This document shows positions 1-5,918 of a stretch of 25,675 bases of DNA, in pieces (the first letter of the stretch is position 1; each line of letters starts with the position of its first letter). Source of the DNA: CAYVBW01 sp964588685 (GTDB lineage Bacteria > Patescibacteriota > Microgenomatia > UBA1400 > PJMF01); assembly GCA_964588685.1 (NCBI GenBank), contig CAZPQG010000011.1:1-25675 (forward strand), given 5' to 3'. The notes below the pieces were generated by a model. It saw only the letters and a list, made by a program, of their open reading frames with translations. It searched no databases and was not told the DNA's origin. The position numbers and the translations under genes are program-made.

Positions 1-40
1 GAACGATGATTTAGAACCTTGCGAATTGAGACACGGGCGG
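1..40 (-). repeat. Duplicated 3' end of tRNA-Cys (left direct repeat)
   Basis: Bases 1-40 are identical to 162-201, which hold the last 12 bases of the intact tRNA-Cys plus 28 bases downstream of it. Read on the minus strand, the copy starts in the T-loop region (with one base missing from the T stem), runs through the acceptor strand and continues into flanking DNA. It may extend left of the window. The layout intact tRNA, short insert, partial tRNA is what site-specific integration into a tRNA 3' end leaves. Direct observation: the 40-base identity. Inference: integration. Confidence 0.85.
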
Positions 41-161
41 ATTTACTGCTCGCTCATTTTTCAAATTCGCTTCCAGCATAAGCAGGTTGCTCGTAAACTC
101 GCAACTTGCTTGACTTCTCATCCCGCTCTTTTATTTTAAGAAGCAGCTAATTTAATATGAG
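41..161 (-). mobile_element. Small tRNA-associated repeat element, copy A
   Basis: This 121-base insert lies between the 40-base direct repeats. It has no ORF. Bases 45-78 carry the family core starting ACTGCTCGCTCA, and 115-122 carry the other conserved end, TTCTCATC. Both are found in copies B (4658-4808, opposite strand) and C (25521-25627). The centre differs between copies; here it forms a hairpin (stem GCAGGTTGC / GCAACTTGC, one G-U pair). The end nearest the partial tRNA is the same one as in copy B. It is far too small to encode a recombinase, so it would be a non-autonomous element or a deletion remnant. Confidence 0.6.
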
Positions 162-189
162 GAACGATGATTTAGAACCTTGCGAATTG

Positions 190-263
190 AGACACGGGCG
201 GGATTCGAACCCGCGAACGAAGGTTTTGCAGACCTCGCCGTTAGACCACTTCGGTACCGTGTC
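190..263 (-). tRNA. tRNA-Cys (GCA)
   Basis: The minus strand folds as a full cloverleaf: acceptor GACACGG / CCGTGTC, discriminator U73 (the Cys identity base), anticodon loop CTGCAAA giving anticodon GCA, and T arm GCGGG-TTCGAAT-CCCGC. CCA is not encoded. A36-A37-A38 makes it a potential substrate for the MiaA/MiaB encoded nearby. Confidence 0.97.
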
Positions 264-282
264 TTTAAAAGACTAGCTGAAA

Positions 283-636
283 TTAATTTTTAATCAAATT
301 TTTTTTATGAACCAAAACAGTCGTATCTGCTCTTACTGTTTTATATCTGTTGTCCCGATAAAAAACACACTTCTTGTTTAATAAAATTTGACATAGATTT
401 CCATTTGTTATCCCCGTTTTTTCGCAACTTATCCCTGAACTATTTTTTTTTGAAACTATCCAGCCGATTTGTGGTTTATTAGGAAAATAAATAACAGCTT
501 TGATAGGTAAAATATGCCCCTCCTTTTCTTTTTCCGCAGTTGAAACAGAAACTGTTTCGCCTTCAGTTTCTCCATTTGTTTCTGAAGTTATTAATCCAGG
601 TAAAATTGCCTGCTCCATTTCAGTGGTTAATGCCAT
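283..636 (-). CDS. Hypothetical protein, 117 aa
   Basis: I do not recognise this protein. The first ~40 residues are acidic and rich in Thr/Glu/Gly, a probable disordered stretch. The second half (from about residue 45) is mixed hydrophobic/basic and could be a small beta-rich domain, with cysteines near residues 71 and 82 and a Lys/Asn-rich tail. The ATG lies 47 bases from the miaB start on the opposite strand, so the two genes probably share a divergent promoter region. It ends about 20 bases before the tRNA-Cys 5' end on the same strand and might be co-transcribed with it. No membrane segment or signal peptide is visible. Confidence 0.6.
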   Translation of the reverse strand: MALTTEMEQAILPGLITSETNGETEGETVSVSTAEKEKEGHILPIKAVIYFPNKPQIGWIVSKKNSSGISCEKTGITNGNLCQILLNKKCVFYRDNRYKTVRADTTVLVHKKNLIKN

Positions 637-683
637 CCTGATGTAAATAAGATGATAAAATAAGCTAACAATTTAATTTTACC

Positions 684-1850
684 ATGAATAAATCTCAGTC
701 CCAAACCTACTATCTTAAAACCTATGGCTGTCAAATGAATAAAGCCGACAGCGAACGCATAGCTACCGTTATGGAAAATCGTGGTTTTCTGCCAACAGAA
801 TCTTGGAAAGATTGCGACCAACTTATTATTAATACTTGCTCAGTACGCAAAAGAGTAGAGGATAGAATTCGCAGTTTTATTCATAAAATAGTTGATCACT
901 ACCAACAAACCAATCAACCCAAACCAAAAATTATTGTCACCGGCTGCATGATTCATCACAGTGCAGATAAACTTAAAAAGATGGAGCCGGCTATTGACCA
1001 AGTACTGGATATTGCTGAGATTGGCTTTGACATTCAACCCAAGCGAGAGCGCCGCGAACACGCATTTGTCCCTATTTCAACCGGCTGCAACTCATTTTGT
1101 ACCTACTGCATCGTCCCTTTTGCCAGAGGCAGAGAAAAATCCCGGCCCTTCGATGATATTGTGGCTGAAATTAAACAATTAGCAGCCCAAGACTATCAAG
1201 AAATTACTTTACTGGGTCAAAATGTTAATTCTTGGGGCTTAGAAAAAGTTGGGGTGAACTTGCGCAAGATGCTGTTGCATGATCAAGATTTTAGTCGTGA
1301 CAAATTACCCTCTAACCAATCACAATACTTAGAACCCGAAGGCACGCCGCCTTTTGTCAAATTACTGAAAGCAATTTCAAAAATTCCCGGCGTTAAAACT
1401 ATCCGCTTTATGTCAGCTAACCCATGGGATTTTTATGATGAATTGATTGATGAAATCGGAACCAATAAAAAAATTGACCGCTATATTCACCTGCCAATTC
1501 AATCCGGCAGCGATACAGTTTTAAAAAGAATGAATCGCGGCTATACGGCCCAAGACTATCTGGAAATTATTAACAAATTACGACGAGCTGATGAAGAGAT
1601 TGTTGTGGGCACTGATCTTATTGTCGGCTTTCCCGGCGAAACTGAAGCAGAATTTCAAGAAACTGTTGAACTGGCCAAAAAAATCAACTGGCAAATAGCT
1701 TTTATCAGCAAATATTCACCCCGCCCGGGTACTTTGGCAGATAAACTATATGAAGACAATATATCTCCACAAGTAAAAAATAAGCGCTGGCATATTTTAG
1801 AAAAAATTATTAATCAACCACACTTAGACCACCGACCCAAAATAATGTAA
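684..1850 (+). CDS. miaB: tRNA-2-methylthio-N6-dimethylallyladenosine synthase MiaB, lacking TRAM domain
   Basis: Radical-SAM methylthiotransferase that converts i6A37 to ms2i6A37 in tRNAs reading U-starting codons. The N-terminal MTTase domain has its three cluster cysteines at about residues 16 (KTYGCQMN), 52 (NTCSVR) and 88 (TGCM). The radical-SAM motif CxxxCxxC is at 135/139/142 (GCNSFCTYCIVP), followed by the usual GQNVNSWG and VGFPGETEAEF segments. At 388 aa it is shorter than typical MiaB (about 440-470): it stops just after the radical-SAM barrel, where the tRNA-binding TRAM domain should follow, and only 20 bases separate it from miaA. MtaB or RimO are alternatives, but the miaA neighbour and N-terminal motif favour MiaB. 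No Shine-Dalgarno is visible before the ATG. Confidence 0.93.
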   Translation: MNKSQSQTYYLKTYGCQMNKADSERIATVMENRGFLPTESWKDCDQLIINTCSVRKRVEDRIRSFIHKIVDHYQQTNQPKPKIIVTGCMIHHSADKLKKMEPAIDQVLDIAEIGFDIQPKRERREHAFVPISTGCNSFCTYCIVPFARGREKSRPFDDIVAEIKQLAAQDYQEITLLGQNVNSWGLEKVGVNLRKMLLHDQDFSRDKLPSNQSQYLEPEGTPPFVKLLKAISKIPGVKTIRFMSANPWDFYDELIDEIGTNKKIDRYIHLPIQSGSDTVLKRMNRGYTAQDYLEIINKLRRADEEIVVGTDLIVGFPGETEAEFQETVELAKKINWQIAFISKYSPRPGTLADKLYEDNISPQVKNKRWHILEKIINQPHLDHRPKIM

Positions 1851-1870
1851 AAGCATAAAATAAGTTAAGC

Positions 1871-2878
1871 ATGACTCCCAACTCTCAAAAATTAATTTCC
1901 ATCTTAGGCACTACTGCCGCCGGCAAAACTGATTTGGCTTTATTTTTAGCCCGACAATTTATTAAAGACAAACTAACATCCGGCGTTACCCTCATTTCAG
2001 CTGATTCTCGCCAAGTTTATCAAGGTTTGGAAATTTTAACCGGCGCTGACATCCCAGCTGATTTCATTTTTAAAAAAAATACCGCTAAAAATACCTACCG
2101 CTTTGCTCAACATCAAACTTTACCCATTACACTGCATGGTGTCTCAATCATTTCTCCCGAACAAGAATGGTCTGTAGCTCATTTTCGTGATCTCACTATT
2201 CACTTAATTAGACACTCGTGGGCAAAAAAGTTTTTACCCATTATAGTTGGGGGCACTAGTTTTTATCACTCGCAGCTGTTTAATAATGATCCTGATATCT
2301 ATATTAAACCTAAAGCAACCATTCGGCAGCAAATCGCGCAACTAACTGTTGAGCAGCTGCAAAACAAGCTCAAACAGCTTGATGCTCAAAAATTTAACCA
2401 AATGAATCAATCTGACCGGAATAATCCCCGCCGCTTAATTAGAGCCATTGAGATCGGCCTGCAAAAAACAAATTTATCTACACGAGCCCAAAACCGGCCC
2501 ATTTTCCATAAGCCGGATGATTACTGCTCCATTGCCTTGCAGCTTAAGGCTGCGGCTTTAGAAAAAAGAATAACTCATCGTGTTAAAGCTCGAATTAAGA
2601 ATGGAGCCGTCACCGAAGTTAAAAATTTACTACAACTTGATCTTGAAGCGACTGCACCGGTAATGACAACTTTGGGCGTCAAGCCTATTCAAAAATATCT
2701 GCATAACAAAATTACTAAGCAGCAAATGATTCACCAGTGGATACAATCAGAAATCCAATACGTTAAACAGCAAATTACTTGGTTAAAAAAACTGCCTGCT
2801 GACCTGCAGCCAAATTTGGAAGCATCCAGTTATCAGAAAAAAACTTATACCAATATTATCGAACAATTGAATGTCTAA
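1871..2878 (+). CDS. miaA: tRNA dimethylallyltransferase MiaA
   Basis: Transfers the dimethylallyl group from DMAPP to N6 of A37, the step before MiaB. The P-loop is GTTAAGKT at about residues 13-20 (usually GPTASGKT), followed by DSRQVYQGLEILTGADIP, the substrate-facing motif of the family, VGGTSFYHSQLF (family VGGTGLY) and RRLIRAIEIGL. Length (335 aa) is slightly above the usual ~310. It begins 20 bases after miaB in the same orientation, so the two act in order from one transcript. MiaA needs A36-A37-A38; the Cys, Phe and Leu-UAA tRNAs in this window have it. Confidence 0.96.
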   Translation: MTPNSQKLISILGTTAAGKTDLALFLARQFIKDKLTSGVTLISADSRQVYQGLEILTGADIPADFIFKKNTAKNTYRFAQHQTLPITLHGVSIISPEQEWSVAHFRDLTIHLIRHSWAKKFLPIIVGGTSFYHSQLFNNDPDIYIKPKATIRQQIAQLTVEQLQNKLKQLDAQKFNQMNQSDRNNPRRLIRAIEIGLQKTNLSTRAQNRPIFHKPDDYCSIALQLKAAALEKRITHRVKARIKNGAVTEVKNLLQLDLEATAPVMTTLGVKPIQKYLHNKITKQQMIHQWIQSEIQYVKQQITWLKKLPADLQPNLEASSYQKKTYTNIIEQLNV

Positions 2879-2955
2879 ATTCCATAAAATTTTTACTGTA
2901 ATCAGCTATTTTTAAAAAACGAAAGTTGACAAACTTAACATGCTTAAAATACTTC

Positions 2956-2984
2956 TGGAAACCTTTGCTAAATTAATTTATACT
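2956..2984 (+). promoter_or_regulatory. Candidate promoter for the AI-2E-family gene
   Basis: A -10-like TATACT at 2979-2984 lies 17 bases after TGGAAA (4 of 6 matches to the -35 consensus). Transcription would start about 20 bases before the ATG. Pattern recognition only. Confidence 0.35.
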
Positions 2985-3012
2985 AGAATAAACTTAATCA
3001 ATTATCTTTATC

Positions 3013-4038
3013 ATGTTTAATCTTTTCAGCCGCAAAAAAAAAGTTATTAGCATTACACCTTCAATCGTAGTTTTTACCGTCGCTTTCTTAGCCGCACTTT
3101 ATCTACTAGTGCAGATTAGAGAAATCGTTATTATCTTTTTTATGAGTTTTATTGTCATGGTCGCTTTAACACCGGCTGTTAATAAATTGGAAAAGCGCCT
3201 TAAGTCCAGAGTTTTAAGCATTGCAATAGTTTATATCTTATTATTAATGGTGCTTTCATCTGTTATTGCTTTAATTGTTCCCACTTTAACCAGCCAAATT
3301 TCTCAATTAATCAAAAGTTTTAATTTGCCATATTTTCAAGAAGAACTCTCTAATATCCGTTTTACAATACAGGAAATCAATCAGTGGGCTAGTGATTACA
3401 GTGGCTCTATTAGCGCTTTGCTTTCTGTTGCAGCCTCAACGTTTAAAGGTTTATTTACTGCTGTTACCCTGTTAGTAATTTCATTTTATTTAATTATTGA
3501 AGAACCGCATCTATATAAAAAAATTGGCTGGTTTACTAATAATAAACGTCATTTTAAAATTGCCAAACAGTTTCAAATGGATATTGAAAACCAATTGGGC
3601 AACTGGGTGCGTGGTCAAATTATTATTATGTCTATTGTAGGAGCATTAACTTATTTAGGATTAACTATTCTTGGGGTACCATACGCTTTGCCATTAGCTT
3701 TGCTTGCATTTATATTGGAGATATTACCTAATTTGGGACCAACTTTGGCAGCAGCACCAGGAATTCTTATAGCATGGATTTATGGCGGCCATATTAAAGC
3801 TTTAATGGTACTTGGATTTTATATTTTCCTCCAGCAAATTGAAGGCAATTTTATCACTCCTAAAATTATGAAGGCAAGTGCTAACGTTAACTCGTTAGTC
3901 AGTATTTTGAGTATTCTATCCGGCTTTCAACTAGGAGGAGTGATTGGCGGCCTGTTAGCCATTCCTACTTATATTTTAGCTCGTACTATTTACGGCTACT
4001 ATCTTCGCTATAAAACAAAGATTGAACCTGATTGGTAA
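3013..4038 (+). CDS. AI-2E family transporter (PerM/YdiK-like membrane protein)
   Basis: Polytopic inner-membrane protein of 341 aa. Two hydrophobic helices at about residues 18-60, another near 68-92, a soluble stretch, then a helix pair from about 138 and several more from about 200 to the end match the AI-2E transporter family (PF01594). The C-terminal third shows the family hallmarks ILPNLGPTLAAAPG and QQIEGNFITPKIM followed by a GG-rich last helix. Members are linked to export of small molecules or ions, and the autoinducer role holds only for some, so the substrate here is unknown. It stands alone after miaA with its own candidate promoter. Confidence 0.9.
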   Translation: MFNLFSRKKKVISITPSIVVFTVAFLAALYLLVQIREIVIIFFMSFIVMVALTPAVNKLEKRLKSRVLSIAIVYILLLMVLSSVIALIVPTLTSQISQLIKSFNLPYFQEELSNIRFTIQEINQWASDYSGSISALLSVAASTFKGLFTAVTLLVISFYLIIEEPHLYKKIGWFTNNKRHFKIAKQFQMDIENQLGNWVRGQIIIMSIVGALTYLGLTILGVPYALPLALLAFILEILPNLGPTLAAAPGILIAWIYGGHIKALMVLGFYIFLQQIEGNFITPKIMKASANVNSLVSILSILSGFQLGGVIGGLLAIPTYILARTIYGYYLRYKTKIEPDW

Positions 4039-4053
4039 AGTCATTAACTAACT

Positions 4054-4206
4054 TTATTGCACAAAATTATCAGGAAGTTGATGTGGTATAGCAGCAATCT
4101 TTTTATCTTCATACATAAACACTGCCTCTTTTGTAGTTGTCACTTGTCCAATCTTAGCTGCCGGCACTTGATGAGCACGAGCCACAGCTAAAACTTCTGC
4201 CGCTCT
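4054..4206 (-). pseudogene. C-terminal remnant of an AIR-synthase-like protein (PurM/PurL superfamily)
   Basis: The minus strand encodes about 50 codons ending at a TAA (4054-4056) with no usable start; an in-frame stop lies just upstream at 4207-4209. The peptide contains AAEVLAVARAHQVPAAKIGQ and then VTTTKEAVFMYEDKKI, which resembles the last helix and strands (x-IGxV) of the C-terminal domain shared by PurM, PurL, SelD and HypE. I see no trace of the rest of the gene next to it. The reading is a decayed gene end. The family is an inference from one short segment. Confidence 0.45.
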
Positions 4207-4282
4207 TTAATTTACCATATTTAATTCACACTTGCTTTAAATAAATGTTGACTGTTAATGACAGTAAATTCAAAAGTTTTTA

Positions 4283-4360
4283 ATGGAAAAATATTATGAA
4301 AAAAGTGTTAAAATTCTTCAGAAACCAGACGAGCAGCCTTTGTATTTTTACTTAATTTAA
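4283..4360 (+). CDS. Very short ORF, 25 codons, possibly a gene fragment
   Basis: ATG to TAA encodes MEKYYEKSVKILQKPDEQPL plus five hydrophobic residues. The composition looks protein-like, but there is no Shine-Dalgarno and no neighbour it belongs with. It sits between the AIR-synthase-like remnant and the tRNA cluster and overlaps the -35 of the candidate tRNA promoter at its 3' end, so it may be another decaying remnant. Low confidence. Confidence 0.15.
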   Translation: MEKYYEKSVKILQKPDEQPLYFYLI

Positions 4361-4368
4361 GGTACAAT
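4340..4368 (+). promoter_or_regulatory. Candidate promoter of the tRNA-Leu/Lys transcript
   Basis: TTGTAT at 4340-4345 and TACAAT at 4363-4368 are spaced by 17 bases. Transcription would start near 4375, about 75 bases before tRNA-Leu(GAG). Confidence 0.45.
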
Positions 4369-4449
4369 TTGGAGTACTTAAAAACCATTGTTAATCATCA
4401 AGCTTTAATTAATTTAACCTTAATTTTTAATAGAACTTGTAAATATAAA

Positions 4450-4532
4450 GCCCAGGTGGCGAAACTGGTAGACGCGCAGTCTTGAGGAGGCTGTGGATTT
4501 TCTCCGTGGAGGTTCAACTCCTCTCCTGGGCA
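4450..4532 (+). tRNA. tRNA-Leu (GAG)
   Basis: Class II tRNA with a long variable arm. Acceptor GCCCAGG / CCTGGGC, A73, and anticodon stem CAGTC / GGCTG around loop TTGAGGA give anticodon GAG. T arm ends TTCAACT. No encoded CCA. First gene of the cluster, 39 bases before tRNA-Lys. Confidence 0.96.
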
Positions 4533-4571
4533 CAAAAATAATAAAAAATAGTTGCTGAATATTAAACAAAC

Positions 4572-4645
4572 GGGTCGGTAGCTCAGTTGGTTAGAGCATC
4601 TGCCTCTTAAGCAGAGTGTCGTGGGTTCGAGTCCCACCCGACTCA
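4572..4645 (+). tRNA. tRNA-Lys (CTT)
   Basis: Acceptor GGGTCGG / CCGACTC (one G-U pair), A73; anticodon stem TCTGC / GCAGA with loop CTCTTAA gives CTT. T arm GTGGG-TTCGAGT-CCCAC. No encoded CCA. Its 3' part, from the T-loop onward, is duplicated at 4809-4837. Confidence 0.97.
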
Positions 4646-4657
4646 CATAAATAAAAA
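4629..4657 (+). repeat. Direct repeat, copy 1 (tRNA-Lys 3' end plus flank)
   Basis: These 29 bases, the last 17 of tRNA-Lys and 12 of downstream flank, are identical to 4809-4837. The repeat starts at G57 of the T-loop, the same place (within a base) as the copy of tRNA-Cys at 1-40. Confidence 0.9.
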
Positions 4658-4685
4658 TCGCCATAGTGGTGATTTTTTATTTATT
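4648..4685 (+). terminator. Rho-independent terminator after tRNA-Lys
   Basis: A long hairpin with a TAG loop: arms ATAAATAAAAATCGCCA and TGGTGATTTTTTATTTAT pair almost throughout (one G-U), giving a T-rich 3' arm. It would end the Leu-Lys transcript. Its left arm overlaps the duplicated flank, so the terminator spans the boundary of the small insert. Confidence 0.75.
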
Positions 4686-4808
4686 TAAGTAAGTTGGGTG
4701 TTAGATGAGAAACCAATGGTTCGACCTTCGAGTGCGGAGCTCCAATTAACAATACGCGCAGTACCCGAGTAATGCTGAGAGCGAGCCTTGAAAAGTGAGC
4801 GAGCAGTG
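4658..4808 (+). mobile_element. Small tRNA-associated repeat element, copy B
   Basis: A 151-base insert between two 29-base copies of the tRNA-Lys 3' end. On the minus strand its last part reads ACTGCTCGCTCACTTTTCAA, the same core as copies A and C (core 4767-4807). The opposite conserved end (GATGAGAA, 4704-4711) also matches copies A and C, and ACTCGAA (within 4725-4734) is shared with copy C. The middle is variable. Orientation relative to the tRNA is the same as in copy A: the core abuts the partial tRNA. No ORF. Confidence 0.65.
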
Positions 4809-4837
4809 GAGTCCCACCCGACTCACATAAATAAAAA
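4809..4837 (+). repeat. Direct repeat, copy 2: partial tRNA-Lys 3' end
   Basis: Identical to 4629-4657. It carries T-loop position 57 onward, the T-stem 3' strand, the acceptor 3' strand and A73, but lacks the 5' two thirds of the tRNA, so it cannot be a functional gene. Confidence 0.9.
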
Positions 4838-4871
4838 ACTGCTGATAAAATTATTCTAATACAGCCCTGTC

Positions 4872-4902
4872 TTGCAAAATAGCTTTTAGAGAATGATACA
4901 AT
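4872..4902 (+). promoter_or_regulatory. Candidate promoter of tRNA-Val
   Basis: TTGCAA at 4872-4877 and TACAAT at 4897-4902 are spaced by 19 bases. The -10 lies only 10 bases before the mature tRNA, so the 5' leader would be almost absent. Confidence 0.35.
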
Positions 4903-4911
4903 AAATATGTC

Positions 4912-4985
4912 GACTGCTTAGCTCAGCTGGTTAGAGCGCTTCGCTTACATCGAAGAGGCCATAGGTTCGAATCCTATAGCAGTCA
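4912..4985 (+). tRNA. tRNA-Val (TAC)
   Basis: Acceptor GACTGCT / AGCAGTC, A73; anticodon stem CTTCG / CGAAG with loop CTTACAT gives TAC. T arm ATAGG-TTCGAAT-CCTAT. No encoded CCA. U34 makes it a candidate for the Elp3/Trm9-like wobble modification encoded at 20053-22806. Confidence 0.96.
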
Positions 4986-4988
4986 CAC

Positions 4989-5013
4989 CACTAATTACTA
5001 TTTCCAATTAGTG
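4989..5013 (+). terminator. Hairpin after tRNA-Val, possible terminator
   Basis: Eight-base inverted repeat CACTAATT / AATTAGTG with a 9-base loop, followed only by a short T-run. Bases 5014-5217 hold no recognisable gene: AT-rich spacer before tRNA-Phe. Confidence 0.4.
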
Positions 5014-5217
5014 TTTACACTGGCAGCAGGAAATGGGCCTCAAAAATCAAAAATAAATCTTAAAATTTGATATTTTGACTTAACTTTAAAAAAATTTTCT
5101 GATTTTGAAGTAACTCTAAAACTAGAAGCAATTGAAAACTAGTGTTAAAATAAAATTCTTGTTATATTTAAGCAACAACCTAGCGCCTTAAAAGATAAAG
5201 ATTGAACACATTAAAAA

Positions 5218-5290
5218 GCCAAGCTAGCCAAGGTGGTCACGGCACGTGTCTGAAAAACATGGGATCTTGGTTCGACTCCAAGGCTTGGCA
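5218..5290 (+). tRNA. tRNA-Phe (GAA)
   Basis: Acceptor GCCAAGC / GCTTGGC, A73; anticodon stem CGTGT / ACATG with loop CTGAAAA gives GAA. T arm CTTGG-TTCGACT-CCAAG. No encoded CCA. A36-A37-A38 fits MiaA/MiaB modification. Confidence 0.95.
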
Positions 5291-5317
5291 CAAAAATAAA
5301 CTATACTTTAAAAATAA

Positions 5318-5390
5318 GCGAGAGTAGCTCAGTTGGTAGAGCGTCTCCTTGCCAAGGAGAAGGTCGCGGGTTCGAATCCCGTCTCTTGCT
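5318..5390 (+). tRNA. tRNA-Gly (GCC)
   Basis: Anticodon stem TCTCC / GGAGA with loop TTGCCAA gives GCC. Discriminator U73 is usual for bacterial Gly. The acceptor GCGAGAG / CTCTTGC has a G3-U70 wobble pair, where the near-identical tRNA-Gly(TCC) at 17879-17951 has G3-C70. G3-U70 is the major identity element of tRNA-Ala. No encoded CCA. Confidence 0.95.
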
Positions 5391-5510
5391 CAATAATCTT
5401 GCACAAACGTTCTTCGCGAAGAATCAAAAAGTACTCTCAATAATCAGACCTAAAAGAAGATAAATTCATAAACTTTAGCTCCGCTTAATATTATTAAGCT
5501 ATCTTAAGAG

Positions 5511-5583
5511 CACCCCAGGAGGGATTCGAACCCCCGACGCCAGGTTCCGAAGACCTGCGCTCTGTCCACTGAGCTACTGGGGC
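5511..5583 (-). tRNA. tRNA-Arg (TCG)
   Basis: Minus strand. Acceptor GCCCCAG / CTGGGGT (G1-U72 wobble), G73; anticodon stem CAGGT / ACCTG with loop CTTCGGA gives TCG; T arm GGGGG-TTCGAAT-CCCTC. It is the only gene of this cluster on the minus strand. Just past its 3' end lies a palindromic hairpin (5483-5499) that might terminate it. Confidence 0.94.
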
Positions 5584-5653
5584 TATTTGAACAGCTTGTT
5601 TTTTAAACAGCTTTTTTAAACAGCTTAAAGTTAAATTATATCAATTTTTCAGA

Positions 5654-5664
5654 TATAATATAAT
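5654..5664 (+). promoter_or_regulatory. Two overlapping -10-like boxes before tRNA-Leu(CAG)
   Basis: TATAAT occurs at 5654-5659 and again at 5659-5664, about 55 bases before the tRNA. No convincing -35 is visible. Confidence 0.35.
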
Positions 5665-5715
5665 ACTGTTCGCTGCAAAACTGCCGACAATCAAATCATA
5701 TAGCGCTCACATAGC

Positions 5716-5799
5716 GCCGAAGTGGCGGAACTGGTAGACGCGCACGTTTCAGGTACGTGTGGAGGTAACTCCATGGAGGTTCGACTCCTCTCTTCGGCA
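5716..5799 (+). tRNA. tRNA-Leu (CAG)
   Basis: Class II tRNA with a long variable arm. Acceptor GCCGAAG / CTTCGGC, A73; anticodon stem CACGT / ACGTG with loop TTCAGGT gives CAG. No encoded CCA. Confidence 0.96.
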
Positions 5800-5827
5800 C
5801 AAAACTAACATTTGAAATTTATTTAGG

Positions 5828-5833
5828 TATAAT
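5828..5833 (+). promoter_or_regulatory. -10-like box before prs
   Basis: Perfect TATAAT, 85 bases before the prs ATG, with no clear -35. It would give a leader of about 80 bases. Confidence 0.35.
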
Positions 5834-5918
5834 AGATTCGTAATTGCATGTCTTAATTATTGCCTATTTTAATTAAAGATCAATTGAGACAAGCTGAATA
5901 TCAACAAAAAACCAATCC

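Noticed and set aside
4398..4664. An 88-codon minus-strand ORF containing SRVGLEPTT and similar
   Set aside because: It is the antisense of tRNA-Leu and tRNA-Lys, a well-known false ORF pattern.
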